Source of the DNA: Hoplostethus atlanticus
Lineage: Eukaryota; Chordata; Actinopteri; Trachichthyiformes; Trachichthyidae
Length of the DNA: 64,000 nt
Assembly (NCBI GenBank): GCA_034670405.1
Contig: JAXDDX010000007.1
Location: 6,351,501-6,415,500, forward strand
Direction of reading: 5' to 3'
Both the position numbers and the translations under genes were made by a program. Shown here one piece after another: positions 15,175 through 28,600 of the stretch (its first letter is position 1; the number at the start of each line of letters is the position of its first letter). The notes below the pieces were generated by a model. It saw only the letters and a list, made by a program, of their open reading frames with translations. It made no database searches and was not told where the DNA came from.

Positions 15175-18100
15175 ACTGTGAGTTATGGTCAATATCCAGT
15201 GATTTGTGGCCTGCACCTGGTCCTCTCCACTGTCAGGCATGCAGAATTGATATCCTCATACAACTTGAGACTTACATTAATTTGTTTCAGTACTAACTCC
15301 ACATGCTGCACATGCTTGTAACTGCAGGAACTCCGTGTGCAGGAAAACCCTTTACTTGATGCTGGCTGTACATTATAGAAAAAAAGAGCACAAAGAGCTT
15401 ATCTAGGAAGCTAGCAGACACACATGGGAAGAGAAATCAAAAGTGAGTGAGAGTGTTTAGGACTAATATTTTGATATGAACACAGAAATGCATACAAAGC
15501 GGTTTTTAATCGGTATGTTGCCAACATCTGACAAATCACCATAAGAAAGAGTTTAATGTTTCATTCAGCAAACATCCTGTCCCTTGGGCGATTGTGATCA
15601 TTGCATTATCACATAGCAGTCAATTCTCATTAGAAACTAGGCCCTGTCATGCATTTCGGTCACCAATAAAACCTGCTTCTAGAGGTATATATCAATTCAA
15701 ATACATTCATGGTAGACATTCTAGTCTAGTGTAGCCTGTACATGATATAAGCCTACATTGAATGGTGATTGCTGTGTCGGTGGTAGAAAAGTTGAGAGAA
15801 AGACGGTGATTTGACCCTGCATTATACATACTGACTCTATCTCAGGATTGTGTTGACACCAGACACCAATAAATGTACATGTTCATTTGGTCTTCAAAGG
15901 ATGGATAAACTTTGAAACATGGATGAGCAGGTTTGACATTCACTTGGGCAAACAGTCTGCTCTCTTTCTATTCCTGCGGGAAACTGTCGGTATAAAAGTT
16001 AACGGTCAAGATGAAGTTACAAGGCGATGGCTCTTAAATGATTCAGACACACTCTTCGCTTTCCCTCTTCTAGACAGTAAATGGGGCCAGTGACAATAAT
16101 ACTCATTGACAAGCCTATTACAAATAACACCAGGGAGGCTATAGTAGCCAATCTTCCAAGGAAGAGGAGGGGAAGAAGTGTGGGAGTGATGAGTCTACTT
16201 GGTCATGCACATCTAGTGGTTCCCGGAATAATGTCTCTCAATAAGTGTCATATGTTTCTTATTAAGTACACTGGAGATCATAACTAAACTGTATATTACA
16301 TTTGTAACTGTAAACTCCACTTACAAAAAGTAACTGTAGTAATTCTAAAATAATTTAGAGTATTATCCAAATATCACAACCAGACTATGAGTCCCTATAG
16401 GAATATCATGATGATACCATAAATGAATTTCTGTAAAGGTTAGAGCGTGATATCACAGTCTGCAATAAAATGAAATGTGAAACAGGTAAGACCTGTTCCG
16501 CAACATTTTGCCTTGCAGGCAGCTATACATCTCAACCTGCCATTTGTTTGCAATTTATCTCATTTTGTGAGGCCCATTTGCTTACTCCTGTAGCCTTAGG
16601 TAATCTATAACTTTCCCTTGTTTGGAGACTTTAGTGATTCACAATGGGCCAGACAGGCTCGCTGGCTGACAGCAGCAGTATGTTTACTGATGATGCAGCT
16701 GCATTTGGCTTCACGGGACATTAGCATCCGTCTCAATGAGCAGAGCTGGGTACAGCACTGATGAGCTCTAGTTATGGACATTTAGTTCAGAGGAAAAAAA
16801 ACATGAGCTGCTGAAACTGCTCACGGCATCAGCATACACACAGGAACAGCAGCAGAAGGAGAAGTCGATTATTGATGTTGAAGGCTTAGTGCTGTGAGTG
16901 CGTGGATCTGTAACCTACCGTATGAGCACTAGAAGTTTCTTAGAAGCATTCATTACCCGGCATGTCACATTTACATTTTAGGCATTTGGCTCCAGAGTGG
17001 CTGAATATGAGTGCAACTGTAGAATAACACTGATTATTGAAATGATTGTGTTAGGAAATCTAATCAGATATGTTCATGGGACAATTTCTCAGCTATCCAG
17101 CAATGTTTCGATGCAACCTCCTGATTTCATTGTTTTTTCACAGAACCCATGTATTTCATGTTATTACTTGGTTTGTGTCAAGACAATCAGACGCAGTAAA
17201 AATCATGTTATTTTTTTCTACCAACACAGATCTTCACACAGAGCCTCAAAATCTTCCTTTCTGCCTCATAGTTACACATATGTGCAATTAAATGTTGAAT
17301 GTCAACAGAGTGGTGCAGGAATGAGTCCTGAAACCAGGAAATGAGTTAGCATTTTTGCAATTGTTTTCGCATATACGCCTAGTGAGCTAAACCTCCCATC
17401 CAGCTGTAGCTCTTCAAAGAGTCTGGTAAGAGGTCAAAGAGTCTGGTTAGAGGTCAAAGAGTCTGGTTAGGACCAGTCCATATTAAAGTAAGTAACACCA
17501 TGTACAAGCCTACAATAAAAAAATAAATCTCATAATCAGGACACATCAGGTTCACCTGTTACGTATATGTGGAAAAAAATCTAGAGAGAAGATTATTTTA
17601 AGCACACTAGCTGCTAGCGGCCTCTGGGCTCTACTTGAAATGCACAATTTTCAGAATTTGAAACAAATCTTTCCATCATAAAGGGGTGGTGTTGTCATAT
17701 CATGGTTGTGACAACAGTAATATCAATATAGTAGGTCTAAATGATCCCAAAATGGCTTACCTACATGTGTGACCTTGATGCATTAAGCAGTGACCATGGG
17801 GCTTTCTGATTGTATTGCTTTTTTTATTTTTAAAGATATCTGACTATGTTGATGAAAACCTAAGACAATCATGGATGCATTCTTCAGCAGCCTGATAATA
17901 ATGTTAAATATGGTATGGTGTTGATGCTCATTTAAAATTTTAACTAACATAGTTACATAATTTACAAAAATATAAAGTATTATAAATGAGTGGATTTGTG
18001 AAAGGGGGATTCAGATGATCACCTCTGATGAGTTTTGACATTCAAATTGTATTGTAACAAGAGCAGCACTTTTCTTTGTGATGTTTTGTCCCAGTTCTCC

Positions 18101-21100
18101 AGAATCCATTATGAGCTTTAGTTCTTGCATCACCAGCATTACCAGCAACCAATAGTAAGAAGGGCAAGGGTCAGAGCCATAGTCTTCTGACAATGTTTAT
18201 CTGATTGGATGATCACTGGATCCAGATAAGTGCTAGGAAAATAAATAAATAAGAGAGCTAAAGAGGGCTGGTCCACTCTCTGCTTGTTCATTATGAAAAG
18301 CAATTGTCATATCCTATGGTTGTCAGGGGTTGAAGTATTTTTTTCTTATATCACAACCCAGAAAACTCACTGTCTCTTATGATTATAATTATGAATTCTC
18401 TACCCAATTCTTTGCTGTTGTTTTTCCAGTGCTCGATTTGTAGTCGATTTGAAGTTGCAGGTCACAATTACCTCAAATACATAATCGCCAAATCAAATTG
18501 TGTCTGACAAAAAAAAAAAAAAAAAATTGCTCCAAAACAGAGTTGTCTGCCTTGGAATGCCAAGCTGAGCCCAGGGCTTGTTAAAACTGCTATCAATCTC
18601 CTCTCCTTCATTCCTGACTCTTTTTAGCAGGAGTGATTGCATGCAGCATTCATCGCCCTAGGGAGGGAAAATGTGTTTCCCCGAACTGTCTGCAAGCTTG
18701 TCGTTGAGGAATCTCAGACCACCAGTGTGTTTCTCACTGGAATGAACCCTGTAACTACATCTGTGAGGTCCTAACCCAGGAGATCAGCTGACCCCCCTAA
18801 CCTTGACGCCGCTGTGGGGCCGAGGGAGAAAAAGATACAGCTTCTATATTTGAGCCTGGGCCAGGTTCAGGTCACGCCAAGGAGTTCTCATTAGCCAGGT
18901 TTGCTCATTATCTATGAAAAGGGGAGTGAAAGAGAGGGGCTGAGATTGTCAAAGACTGTGGAGGAGTGAATTCCCAATTTACCCAAATCCTCGACTAATC
19001 CAGTAAGGCCCCTTTCCCTAATCCTCTCCATACTCAACGTGAGAGGCAGGAGAAGGAAGGATGCTGCTGGAGGCATAGAGGAGAGGGCAAAAAAATCTTA
19101 CTTTTCACTGAAACCTGTTTTGGGACAAGAGCTCAGATGTGGGGCCCCTGCTAGGACTGTGTCCATTCAGTAGCTGAAAGATCCACTGGCACCCACTCAA
19201 GGTGTTGGATGACGATTTAAGATTATTCATGGCAGCAGAATGCCAAGGTTAAACTGCTGTAATTGGCAGGAATTGACTGAGCTGCTCACGTTTGCCACTA
19301 AATCCTCTCACTGCATTTGCATTATCCCTGTGCTTTGTGTCTGATTTGTGGGAGATGAGATACGATTTCTCACTTGTTTATTCTCTTTCTCCCTCACTCA
19401 ATCATGTGTTAATTCATTCATTCGCACAGCACTTTCCACTCTATTCAAAAAAAATGTTTTGTCGAAGGAAAATGTAGCTATTTGGAATCGTAGCTGATAT
19501 TGGACATAACAGAATGCACTGTTTAAGTGTAGTGTACATTTTCATAGATTCACCCAATAGGACATCAGGTCTTGAAAATAGATAGAAAGAGTGAATCAAT
19601 GTATTAATTCCTACATAACAATTTTCCAATGCAGACGTCTTTTACCAAAGCAGCTAATTTCCGTATGTTTTCTTGATAACTATAGAAAGCCATATCATGA
19701 CGATTTTGTGTATTACAAGTATTAGAAGTTTAAATCCTATCAGTAGGATATGTTTAATAGCCTTTTAAAAGTTATGTCCTGTTGTTTAGTTATCAGTTAC
19801 TGGATATAGGCTAATATTTGCCATCTTATTCTTGCAAAATTGATTATTAGTAATACTCCATTGTTCATGACATTGTTCATGAGTCCTGTGCCATTGAGAC
19901 ATTGTCAGGTAATATTTTCATATTTTATTGTCTTTGCCGTCTTGTTACCCAGAGATTGACATCGAGCGGTGTGTCCGTGAATCCATCAACCTCTTCTGCT
20001 GGACTCCAAAGAGTGCAACATACCGGCAACATGCCCAGCCACCAAAGGCCACTGTTGACAATAACAGCTTTGGGAAAACGGCAACATGCTACTCCTCTGA
20101 CTACCAGGACATGCCCAAGACAGACCTGGTGAGTATTACTCATCACACAATCACCGCTTCTTTCATCCACAGGCCATAAATTGTACCCAATTTAAAGGGG
20201 TTGTGGCTGTCCACCTTTATTTGATATTGTTACACTGAATTGATTGTCATTGCAGTTATTAACTGCACTTCCTGCTTTTCCTGAGTCATTGGCCCCTGAG
20301 GTTGAGAAACAATGGCCAAATTGTAAAATGTAGTTGTTTTCCAATTTGTTTTCAGCTATTGTTATTTTTTGTTATGCAGTACTCCACATTAGAGAACATT
20401 GTTCCTGCAAGGCATCCAGTTTATCTAGGACCTACAGCTGAGACACTCAGACTGTTCAAGGCCTCAACATGATATAACAGATGCCAATGAAAGTATGTGC
20501 TGCTGTTTGAATTCCTGACTTCTAACCCCTATTAAATCTATGCCATACATCAGCGGGTTACAGTTTGCCAATAAAGGAAATATTCCTGATATTCAGGATT
20601 TATATGTGTCAAATGTGCAATCTATGGTTATGATATATTTTTGTCTGCAGGCCTTGGGTTGTCAGGGGCTCATTTACAGTTATGAGTGAGATTTCACTTC
20701 TGATGTATTTTTCAGCAGTTTTCAACAATGTCACTGTTCTTTTCTTTATTAAACATTTCCATTTTCCAAGCTTGAATAGCCTCAGACTGTTGCCATCCGT
20801 CAGGACTGGCACATACAGTTATGGCCAAGATTATTGCTACCCTTGCATTTTATACAGAATGTGTTCTGAAATTATAGAAAATTTAAACAACTTTCCGTGT
20901 TCACATCTATCGCTTTATAACTGCACATGATCAAACAAAAAGAATAACAACGAATAACAATCTGAGCCTGTCAGTGGCAAAAACAAGCACTTTTAGTGGA
21001 CATACTTTGATCGTCGCACTTGCCCCAACAGATTAAGTTACAGCCATAGCAGCCCGTTTCGTGACTGCTGACTGAGGCGATCTACCAGAGAAATTCCAAA

Positions 21101-22663
21101 ACTTTTTGTACCTATTTTGCGGTATAAATGACCAAATTGTACACATAGAGCCCAGGTTTGAAAAAATACCGGAATTTCCCTTTAAGAATCTCCCAGGACG
21201 TGGCGATAAGAGGAAAATTGATCTCAGATGTCTTCGAAGGTGGTTCAGTGGTTCAAGAGAAAACGTTGGACTGTCTTTGTGTCTTTGACTCCAGTTGACC
21301 TGTAAAATTATATTGACTTTGTATGTTGGAATGTTGAGTTCTACAGGAATCAAATGTTTAATGCTTGATTCATTTCCACCTCAGTCTTCAATGGTTTGAT
21401 TTAAAATGTTCCTTCTTGTCAAATACATTGAGTCATCCCATCCAAAAATATCTACCATAATACCAGGTATTTGAGGTGTTTTCATGTGATGCTGTCATTC
21501 AGACAGGCCTTTTGTCTTTGTTTAGTTTTTGTGCCCCAGCCCTGTTTGCCTTTCACACTTGAAAGCATCGTGTCCAGATACCTCACAAACACTCTTGTCA
21601 GCCGTATCTTCTGTGTGCCCAAGTGATTGCTGTAATCTTTCTCATTCAGCGTCTGAACTCTGGCTCATTTGTATGGGTGGTGGCATTGATCCGTTGCCAC
21701 ATCTATCTGCACCCCACCTCTTCCTCAGAAAACATACAAACGGAAAGAAGAGAGCACATCAGTGAAATGTCAAAGGGTCATCACTAGAATGACAACACTA
21801 CCTCCTCCAGCTTTGGGGAGGCCAATAGTATTTACTCAGGGAAGTAACACAGCATGAATCAGCAACACTTTATTATAACCTTTATTAATAAATGGTGAAT
21901 TAATCAATATTTATTAATTATTATTTAACGGGGTTAGTAACAACGCATTTTCTACATGAATTAATAGTAAATGATATAGTGTACATTATCCAATCAAGAA
22001 TTGATGTGTTAATCCATCAATCAATGTTATATTAAAACGGTTATGAAATTAAATCAATCATTGTTGATTTAACAGTTTGTTAGATTTGTTGTCCAGGTTA
22101 AACACTTAATACTTAGCTAAGTATTCATATTAACGCTTAATGATTATAATAAAGTACATATTACAATTATATATTCTCTAAATATAGCTAATACTGCTGC
22201 TCAGTCATACTGTATTTCATATGGATTTCTGTGAAAACTGTTTCAGTTTTTCAGGATATTGTTTTTGGATTTAATTGTCAAAGTTGATATGTTGATGTTG
22301 ATGAAAGAGCACAATGCAAGAAGCCATGACCTCGTAATGTTGTCGGCACTATGAATCATCAAACTTCATTGTGCTGCAAGTTGTGTAAGCACTACTCAGA
22401 CAGCATTACCTTTAATCAACTGCGGTTCAGTTTTCAAAGTATCTGGACCCCAAGACTTTGGGTCTCTTTCAAATTCTTTTTTTTTTTGTCAGCAAAAATA
22501 GAAAGGAATTTTCATTAAAAGAGGCTGCTTTTTCTGCCCTGCCAGAGAAAACTGATTCACTTTAGAGCAATATTGGTAACTGCTGTGTGGCCAGAATTAG
22601 AACGCAAAATATATATTAAAAGCTGGAAGGATTCTCCCCTTTGAAATTCTGCTCTATGTAGAG

Positions 22664-22695
<32 letters not shown>

Positions 22696-25600
22696 ATGTT
22701 CCAAGGGGATATTTGATATCAGCATTTTCTCGTATCATTCCTCAGTTATGGTCTTCTACTCATTGTCTGACTGCATACTTGGCAGATGAAATCTTCTCTG
22801 TACCATGTGCTGTTCTGTGCAGATGAAAGTGCACAACACTTAGACATTAGACATCGTGTCTAATGCATGAATGCTACAGAATACGTGAAGCATAGGATTT
22901 GATATTTGAAAATCTTTGCATGGTTAAAATAAAGCAACACAAAGTCACTTTAAATGACTCATTAGCCTTGTCATCAGGCTTCATCCCTTGTTCCCTTTTC
23001 ACTATGTAACCTGATATGTTATTTTGGCGACTGTGCACCATGAGCATTGGTGAGAAGACACACACACACGCTGGACAGGATTTGTGTGTGTGCTTATCAG
23101 TGGCTCCAGTTTAGTCTCATCACTGTCAGGCCAGTGAAATGTGTGAGTGTCATTAAGCCATTCTAGGCTGGCACACACTGCTCATCATGACATTTAAGTC
23201 ACCACGCAGGCTCCAGTAGCCCGAGGCAGTGACAGGCTGCATATTTTGCCTACTTCAGTGTGTATATTGTGTGTGTGTGTGGGGGGGGGGGGAGAGAGAA
23301 GAGAGAGAGAGAGAGATCCAATGGGAGGATTGTTGTATTGTTCATCGTCTCATTACAAAAGCATCTTTCACTAACATGTCATTTATGTCACTTGGACGTT
23401 GTTGTATATATTAGTTAGTTATTAGTTGGTTTTACTCTTTCTTGTCCCATTAAGTTATTTGTGGTTTTGTTACTATCCAAGGTTGATTTATGACTGTTAG
23501 TCAGGACTAAGAGCATTTTGTTGATTGATAGGTCTTAACCTTTGGCACCACAGGCTGGCTGACAACCTTCCACACAGATTTTAGGGAGCAACAAATGCTC
23601 CTTGGTACCAAAACACAACATATGCTGGCTAAACACCCATCTATCAGTCAATTATTCTTTAATGATGTGTACAGAGAAGATTAGTGTCTGTGGGAATGAC
23701 ACTTGGTTAGTATAACAACTGCCTGGCCATGGTCTTCTGTTAGATGTGTAGCATGTGCCTAAAAGGACCAATACCTGTGTGCTTTCTGTTTGAACTCCAC
23801 TGAGTAATCTTTTAAAAGCATTCCTTCCAAGGCCGCCTGGTTGACCCGTTCTGTGTCATTTTCCTAGTATGTTTGGTGTTTGTTTATGCAGGTCCCTATG
23901 GTTCTTCGTGCTCCTTTTTATATTTTTTCATTCCCTTTCCCTGTGTATTAGTAACTGCTTGCATCAGGCAAGGAACAAAATTAATAAATGTTGGGGCATT
24001 TATAAATGAGAGCCAGAGTCAAAATGCAAGAAAATAACAGTTGGCATGTAAAGACATTGTAAGCAGTTCCATATAGACATTTAAGGACAAATTCATAAAA
24101 CATGCTTTACCAAAGACTTTAACATGTTATTTTCGGTGATGCCAAAATAAAAGACCATTAGCATCTGGGCATTAGAATGCATTTGTTGGCAGTGCAGTTC
24201 CTTAGCACAAGACACAACAATATACATGGCAAACTGAAATGCCTTACCTTAGAGCAGCAGTGGGCAATCGTGCCGTGGAGGGCCGAGAGTCTGCAGGTTT
24301 TCACTACAACCAAAGACTACAGCAGGTGATTTCACTGATTAGCACACCTTCAACCAGAGAGGAGGGACTAATCAGTGAAATCACCTGCTGTAGTCTTTGG
24401 TTGGAGAGAAAACCTGCAGACTCTCGGCCCTCCATGGCACATGATTGCCCACCCCCCTGCCTTTTAGAGCATGTTTTAAAAGATAAACAACCACCGCAAC
24501 AAAAACAGCAACAACAGCACAAGCTGACCCTCTTCAGCCAGTCTGTCTCAGTGGTTGCATGAACAAGCTAGATTCACTGCCTTTGTTAATAGATTTTTTG
24601 CTTAGATTTTTGTATTTCTATTTCAACCTGCTACATAAAAAGACTTAAAAAGAGGAATTAGTAATCGCTTGTGTTAAAATGAACAAGGTACATATACTGT
24701 GTGGATGAGGTAACTGATTATGGTAACACAGTATAAGGGAGGGATGTCAGGAGTCTCTAAAAAGGAAAGGGGGGTGGTGGTACAGTGATATGTACAGTAG
24801 AGGGGTTGATACACACATTGTGATGCCATGAGGCAAATACTGAGAATAACATTTCTCCTACATGGCAATGCATTACACGTACCACACACATACACGCAAA
24901 TCATCCTGCACGTCTACACCAATTATGTTGCAATACGCATTAATACACACATTGAATAGCATCTTTACTACATGACAATGGTATACACACAAACACACAC
25001 ACACACTGTTGCTTCAACCTGCGGAGGCAGTTTGACACAGTTGAACACACGTATCAGACCAGCACCTCTGATCCGAAATTGAAACGGCGACTGGATTCAC
25101 TTTCTCCATTGGGTCGCTTTGTTCCCTTTGGAATTAGATGTTATTTAATCTTGTAGAAATATTAGTCATTGAGTACATATTACATTTGAAATAAATAAAT
25201 ATATACATAAGATAATAATGCTTGATTATTATTTCTAATTATTTAATAGAAATTCAACTTTTATTGGGGAAGCTCAGGTATCTTTCAAGGGAGCTCCGCT
25301 TCAAGTCCTGATTGTGATCAACTTTCATGACAGATAGGACTTGTGGTTTTACATGTTCAAGTACATGTAAATGAATGTGTTTACAGTTCTACAGTATGTG
25401 GGTAACACTACTGAAATAAGGTGGACAAAATAAAATAAAAATACCAATCATAAGATGCCTAGTTGTGTTAATTGTGTGGTTTTGCAGAAATGGGTGATTT
25501 GAAAATAATAATAAAAACCTCTATTGTCTTATAGCCTTCTTTGCCAATAGAGCTTTTAGCAAAGTTGGCAACGCAATCTTGTTTTTCACAACTTCCCACC

Positions 25601-28600
25601 CATGCTTTTTAACGCAGAGGGAATTCTACCTTGAAATTGAAATTGTTGATTTAGGTGTCTGAATCATGATTAAATGTGGTAAACCATTTCTCACACCTAT
25701 TTAACAAAATGTGGAATCTGTAAGGGTAAGCTTGGAGTACTTCTGTTTCCGCGCATATTTGTGTGTGTGTGTCAGTGAGCACTGATTCATCCGTAAAATC
25801 CACTTAAATAATTTACCAAATGTCATTTGTCGGGTATGGGAAAGTCAGTCAGTCATGTCAAATGTTTCCTATTTGTAGTTTTTTGTTTGACATTGATCAT
25901 TTGAAGTGCTAGGTATGGTCTTGTGTCAACAAAATAGATTTCCGGCTTCAGCTGCTTTCCTTCCTAGTTTGTCTTTTATTTTTTTAATCTAATAGGGTGG
26001 GGAATAGGTGTAACTGAGTATTAAACCTGTCTCTAAAATACAGTCTGGCTAAAAATATCAAGGCTGATTATTGTATACACCGATCAGCCATAACATTAAA
26101 ACCACCTGCCTAATATTGTGTAGGTCCCCCTCGTGCCGCCAAAACAGCTCTGACCCGTCGAGGCATGGACTCCACAAGACCTCTGAAGGTGTCCTGTGGT
26201 ATCTGGCACCAAGACGTTAGCAGCAGATCCTTTAAGTCCTGTAAGTTGCGAGGTGGGGCCTCCATGGATCGGACTTGTTTTTCCAGCACATCCCACAGAC
26301 ACTCGATCGGATTGAGATCTGGGGAATTTGGAGGCCAAGTCAACACCTTGAACTGTTTGTCATGTTCCACAAACCCATTTCTGAACAATTTTTGCAGTGT
26401 GGCAGGGACGCATTATCCTGCTGAAAGAGGCCACTGCCATCAGGGAATACTGTTGTCATGAAGGTGTGTACTTGGTCTGCAACAATGTTTAGGTAGGTGG
26501 TACGTGTCAAAGTAACATCCACATGAATGCCAGGACCCAAGGCTTCCCAGCAGAACATTGCCCAGAGCATCACACTGCCTCCGCTGGCTTGCCTTCTTCC
26601 CATAGTGCATCCTGCCATGTCTTCCCCAGGTAAACGACGCACACGCACCCGGCAGTCCACAAAAGAAAACGTGATTCATCAGACCAGGCCACCTTCTTCC
26701 ATTGCTCCATGGTCCAGTTCTGACGCTCACGTGACCATTGTAGGCGCTTTCGGCGGTGGACAGGGGTCAGCATGGGCACTCTGACCGGTCTGCGGCTACG
26801 CAGCCCCATACACAGCAAGCTACGATGCACTGTGTGTCCTGACACCTTTCTATCATAGAAATTCATTCACGCATTCATGCATTCACTTTTTCAGCAATTT
26901 GTGCTACAGTAGCTCTTCTGTGGGATCGGACCAGACGGGCTAGCCTTCGCTCCCCATGCGCATCAATGAGCCTTGGGCCTTGGGGTATGCAATGGTTAGT
27001 ACCTACCAAAAGTGGTCCAAGGAAGGAAGGGAGGCTCCTTGGACCACTTTTGGTAGGTACTAACCACTGCATACCGGGAACACCCCACAAGACCTGCCGT
27101 TTTGGAGATGCTCTGACCCAGTCGTCTAGCCATCACATTTTGGCCCTTGTCAAAGTCGCTCAGATCCTTACTCTTGCCCATTTTTCCTGCTTCCAACACA
27201 TCAACTTCAAGAACTGACTGTTCACTTGCTTCCCAATATATCCCACCACTTGACAGGTGCCATTGTAACGAGATAATGAATGTTATTCACTTCACCTGTC
27301 AGTGGTTTTAATGTTGTAGCTGATCGGTGCATATGGAAGTCACAACCATCAAGTTGGGTTTTTTTTCTTGCCTAACCTTTATTTACACAGGAAATGTTTA
27401 CTGAGCATGTAGGCTCTTTTACAGCAACACCCTGAGTCACAGTACTCACACTTTGTGGTTACATAGTACACACACACACAGGGTCTTGTTTCTTGTTTCT
27501 TTCTTCTTGTTTCTACTGGGCGGTTCTACTGTTGTGCATGTTGTGGTCACGGATGATCAGTTGCCACGTAGACTTGCTATTGCAGGAATTAAGTTTATTC
27601 ATGCTGCATGGAGAGAAAATAACAGTTCAAGACAGCGCCAAGCTATTCTCTGCCTCTTAGGGAGAGGGCAGACTAGATACACCGTGTGTCAATGGCAAGG
27701 TTATTATTCAGTTTTACTCTGATGAGATAATTAGTGGTTGTCTATAAGGAGTAGAGGACTAGAGTTCAGCTGTAGTTCAGCTGCTGGTCACAGTAGCCGT
27801 ACTAATGGAGTAGAGTTCGGCTGTATGTCTCATTATTTACACTATGTTCAAATTAAATTTACTTCTACAGGCACCAGCATTCCTCATTCTCCTCTCTTGC
27901 CTGGATTTAAGCCACAGGCCTGCTTCCCTGACTGTTACACTACCACCATGTTTTGTTCTGCTTGCTGTTTTTGTGTTTTTGAGGCATGGGCATTCCTGTG
28001 ACGTCCCTAACTTCTGCCTCTATCTCGCATACCTGAGAAGTAGTAGAACAACTAAATCCTTTGTTGGCAAAGTCAATGCCAGTCAGCTTCCACTGCAGAG
28101 TATCTAATTATGTTGATCTCTGGTTACTATTGTAGGATTGATATCAGCGATTGAAACTTCGATTTACTTGTCAATGATGAGTAGATATCAGATTGGGCAA
28201 GTTGAGTTCAAGGACAAGAAACCCAAGAGGCGAGAGAAATTCTGTTAGCAGCAAAACACAGTTGTTGGTCACAGCAGTAACACATCCTGAACATGTAGCT
28301 CAGTTTGTGTGGTCTTTTATTTTGCCCATTACATCTACTCTCAAGCTCTCTGTAGATAATTCAATAGAACCATGGCTCAATTGAAAATATTGCATTGTAC
28401 ACATACCACCTTTCAAATCCCTGTGATCCCTCTTCCCTCTCTGGTTCATTGTTAGTGCAGCAGAGCAGAGCTGCAGTTTTTACAAACACACAGAGAGAGA
28501 GACACCTTGCTACAATCAAAACTGCCATCATTATCCATTAATACACAGGACAAGATGTTACTATCCCTTGTGCCATAATCCAAGGTAAACACTTGTAGAA

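Larger units (their letters stand above)
12538..19952 (+). other. Large tbck intron (7.4 kb)
   Basis: Contains an 80-bp CA microsatellite (15092-15171), a small tandem repeat (17413-17472), a MITE end (17308-17357) and an A-run (18509-18526). Otherwise I recognise no gene, RNA or transposon. Confidence 0.55.

Noticed and set aside
15019-15321. ORFs of 60-100 codons across the CA repeat
   Set aside because: They are open only because an alternating CA tract has no stops in several frames; they encode His-Thr repeats.
15887-16287. Two consecutive 68-codon ORFs in a tbck intron
   Set aside because: No family resemblance and no splice sites that would join them; likely chance.
27540-27840. Possible retroelement remnant with an ORF encoding [20 protein letters not shown]
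   Set aside because: No domain recognised and no structural ends; left as unassigned intron.
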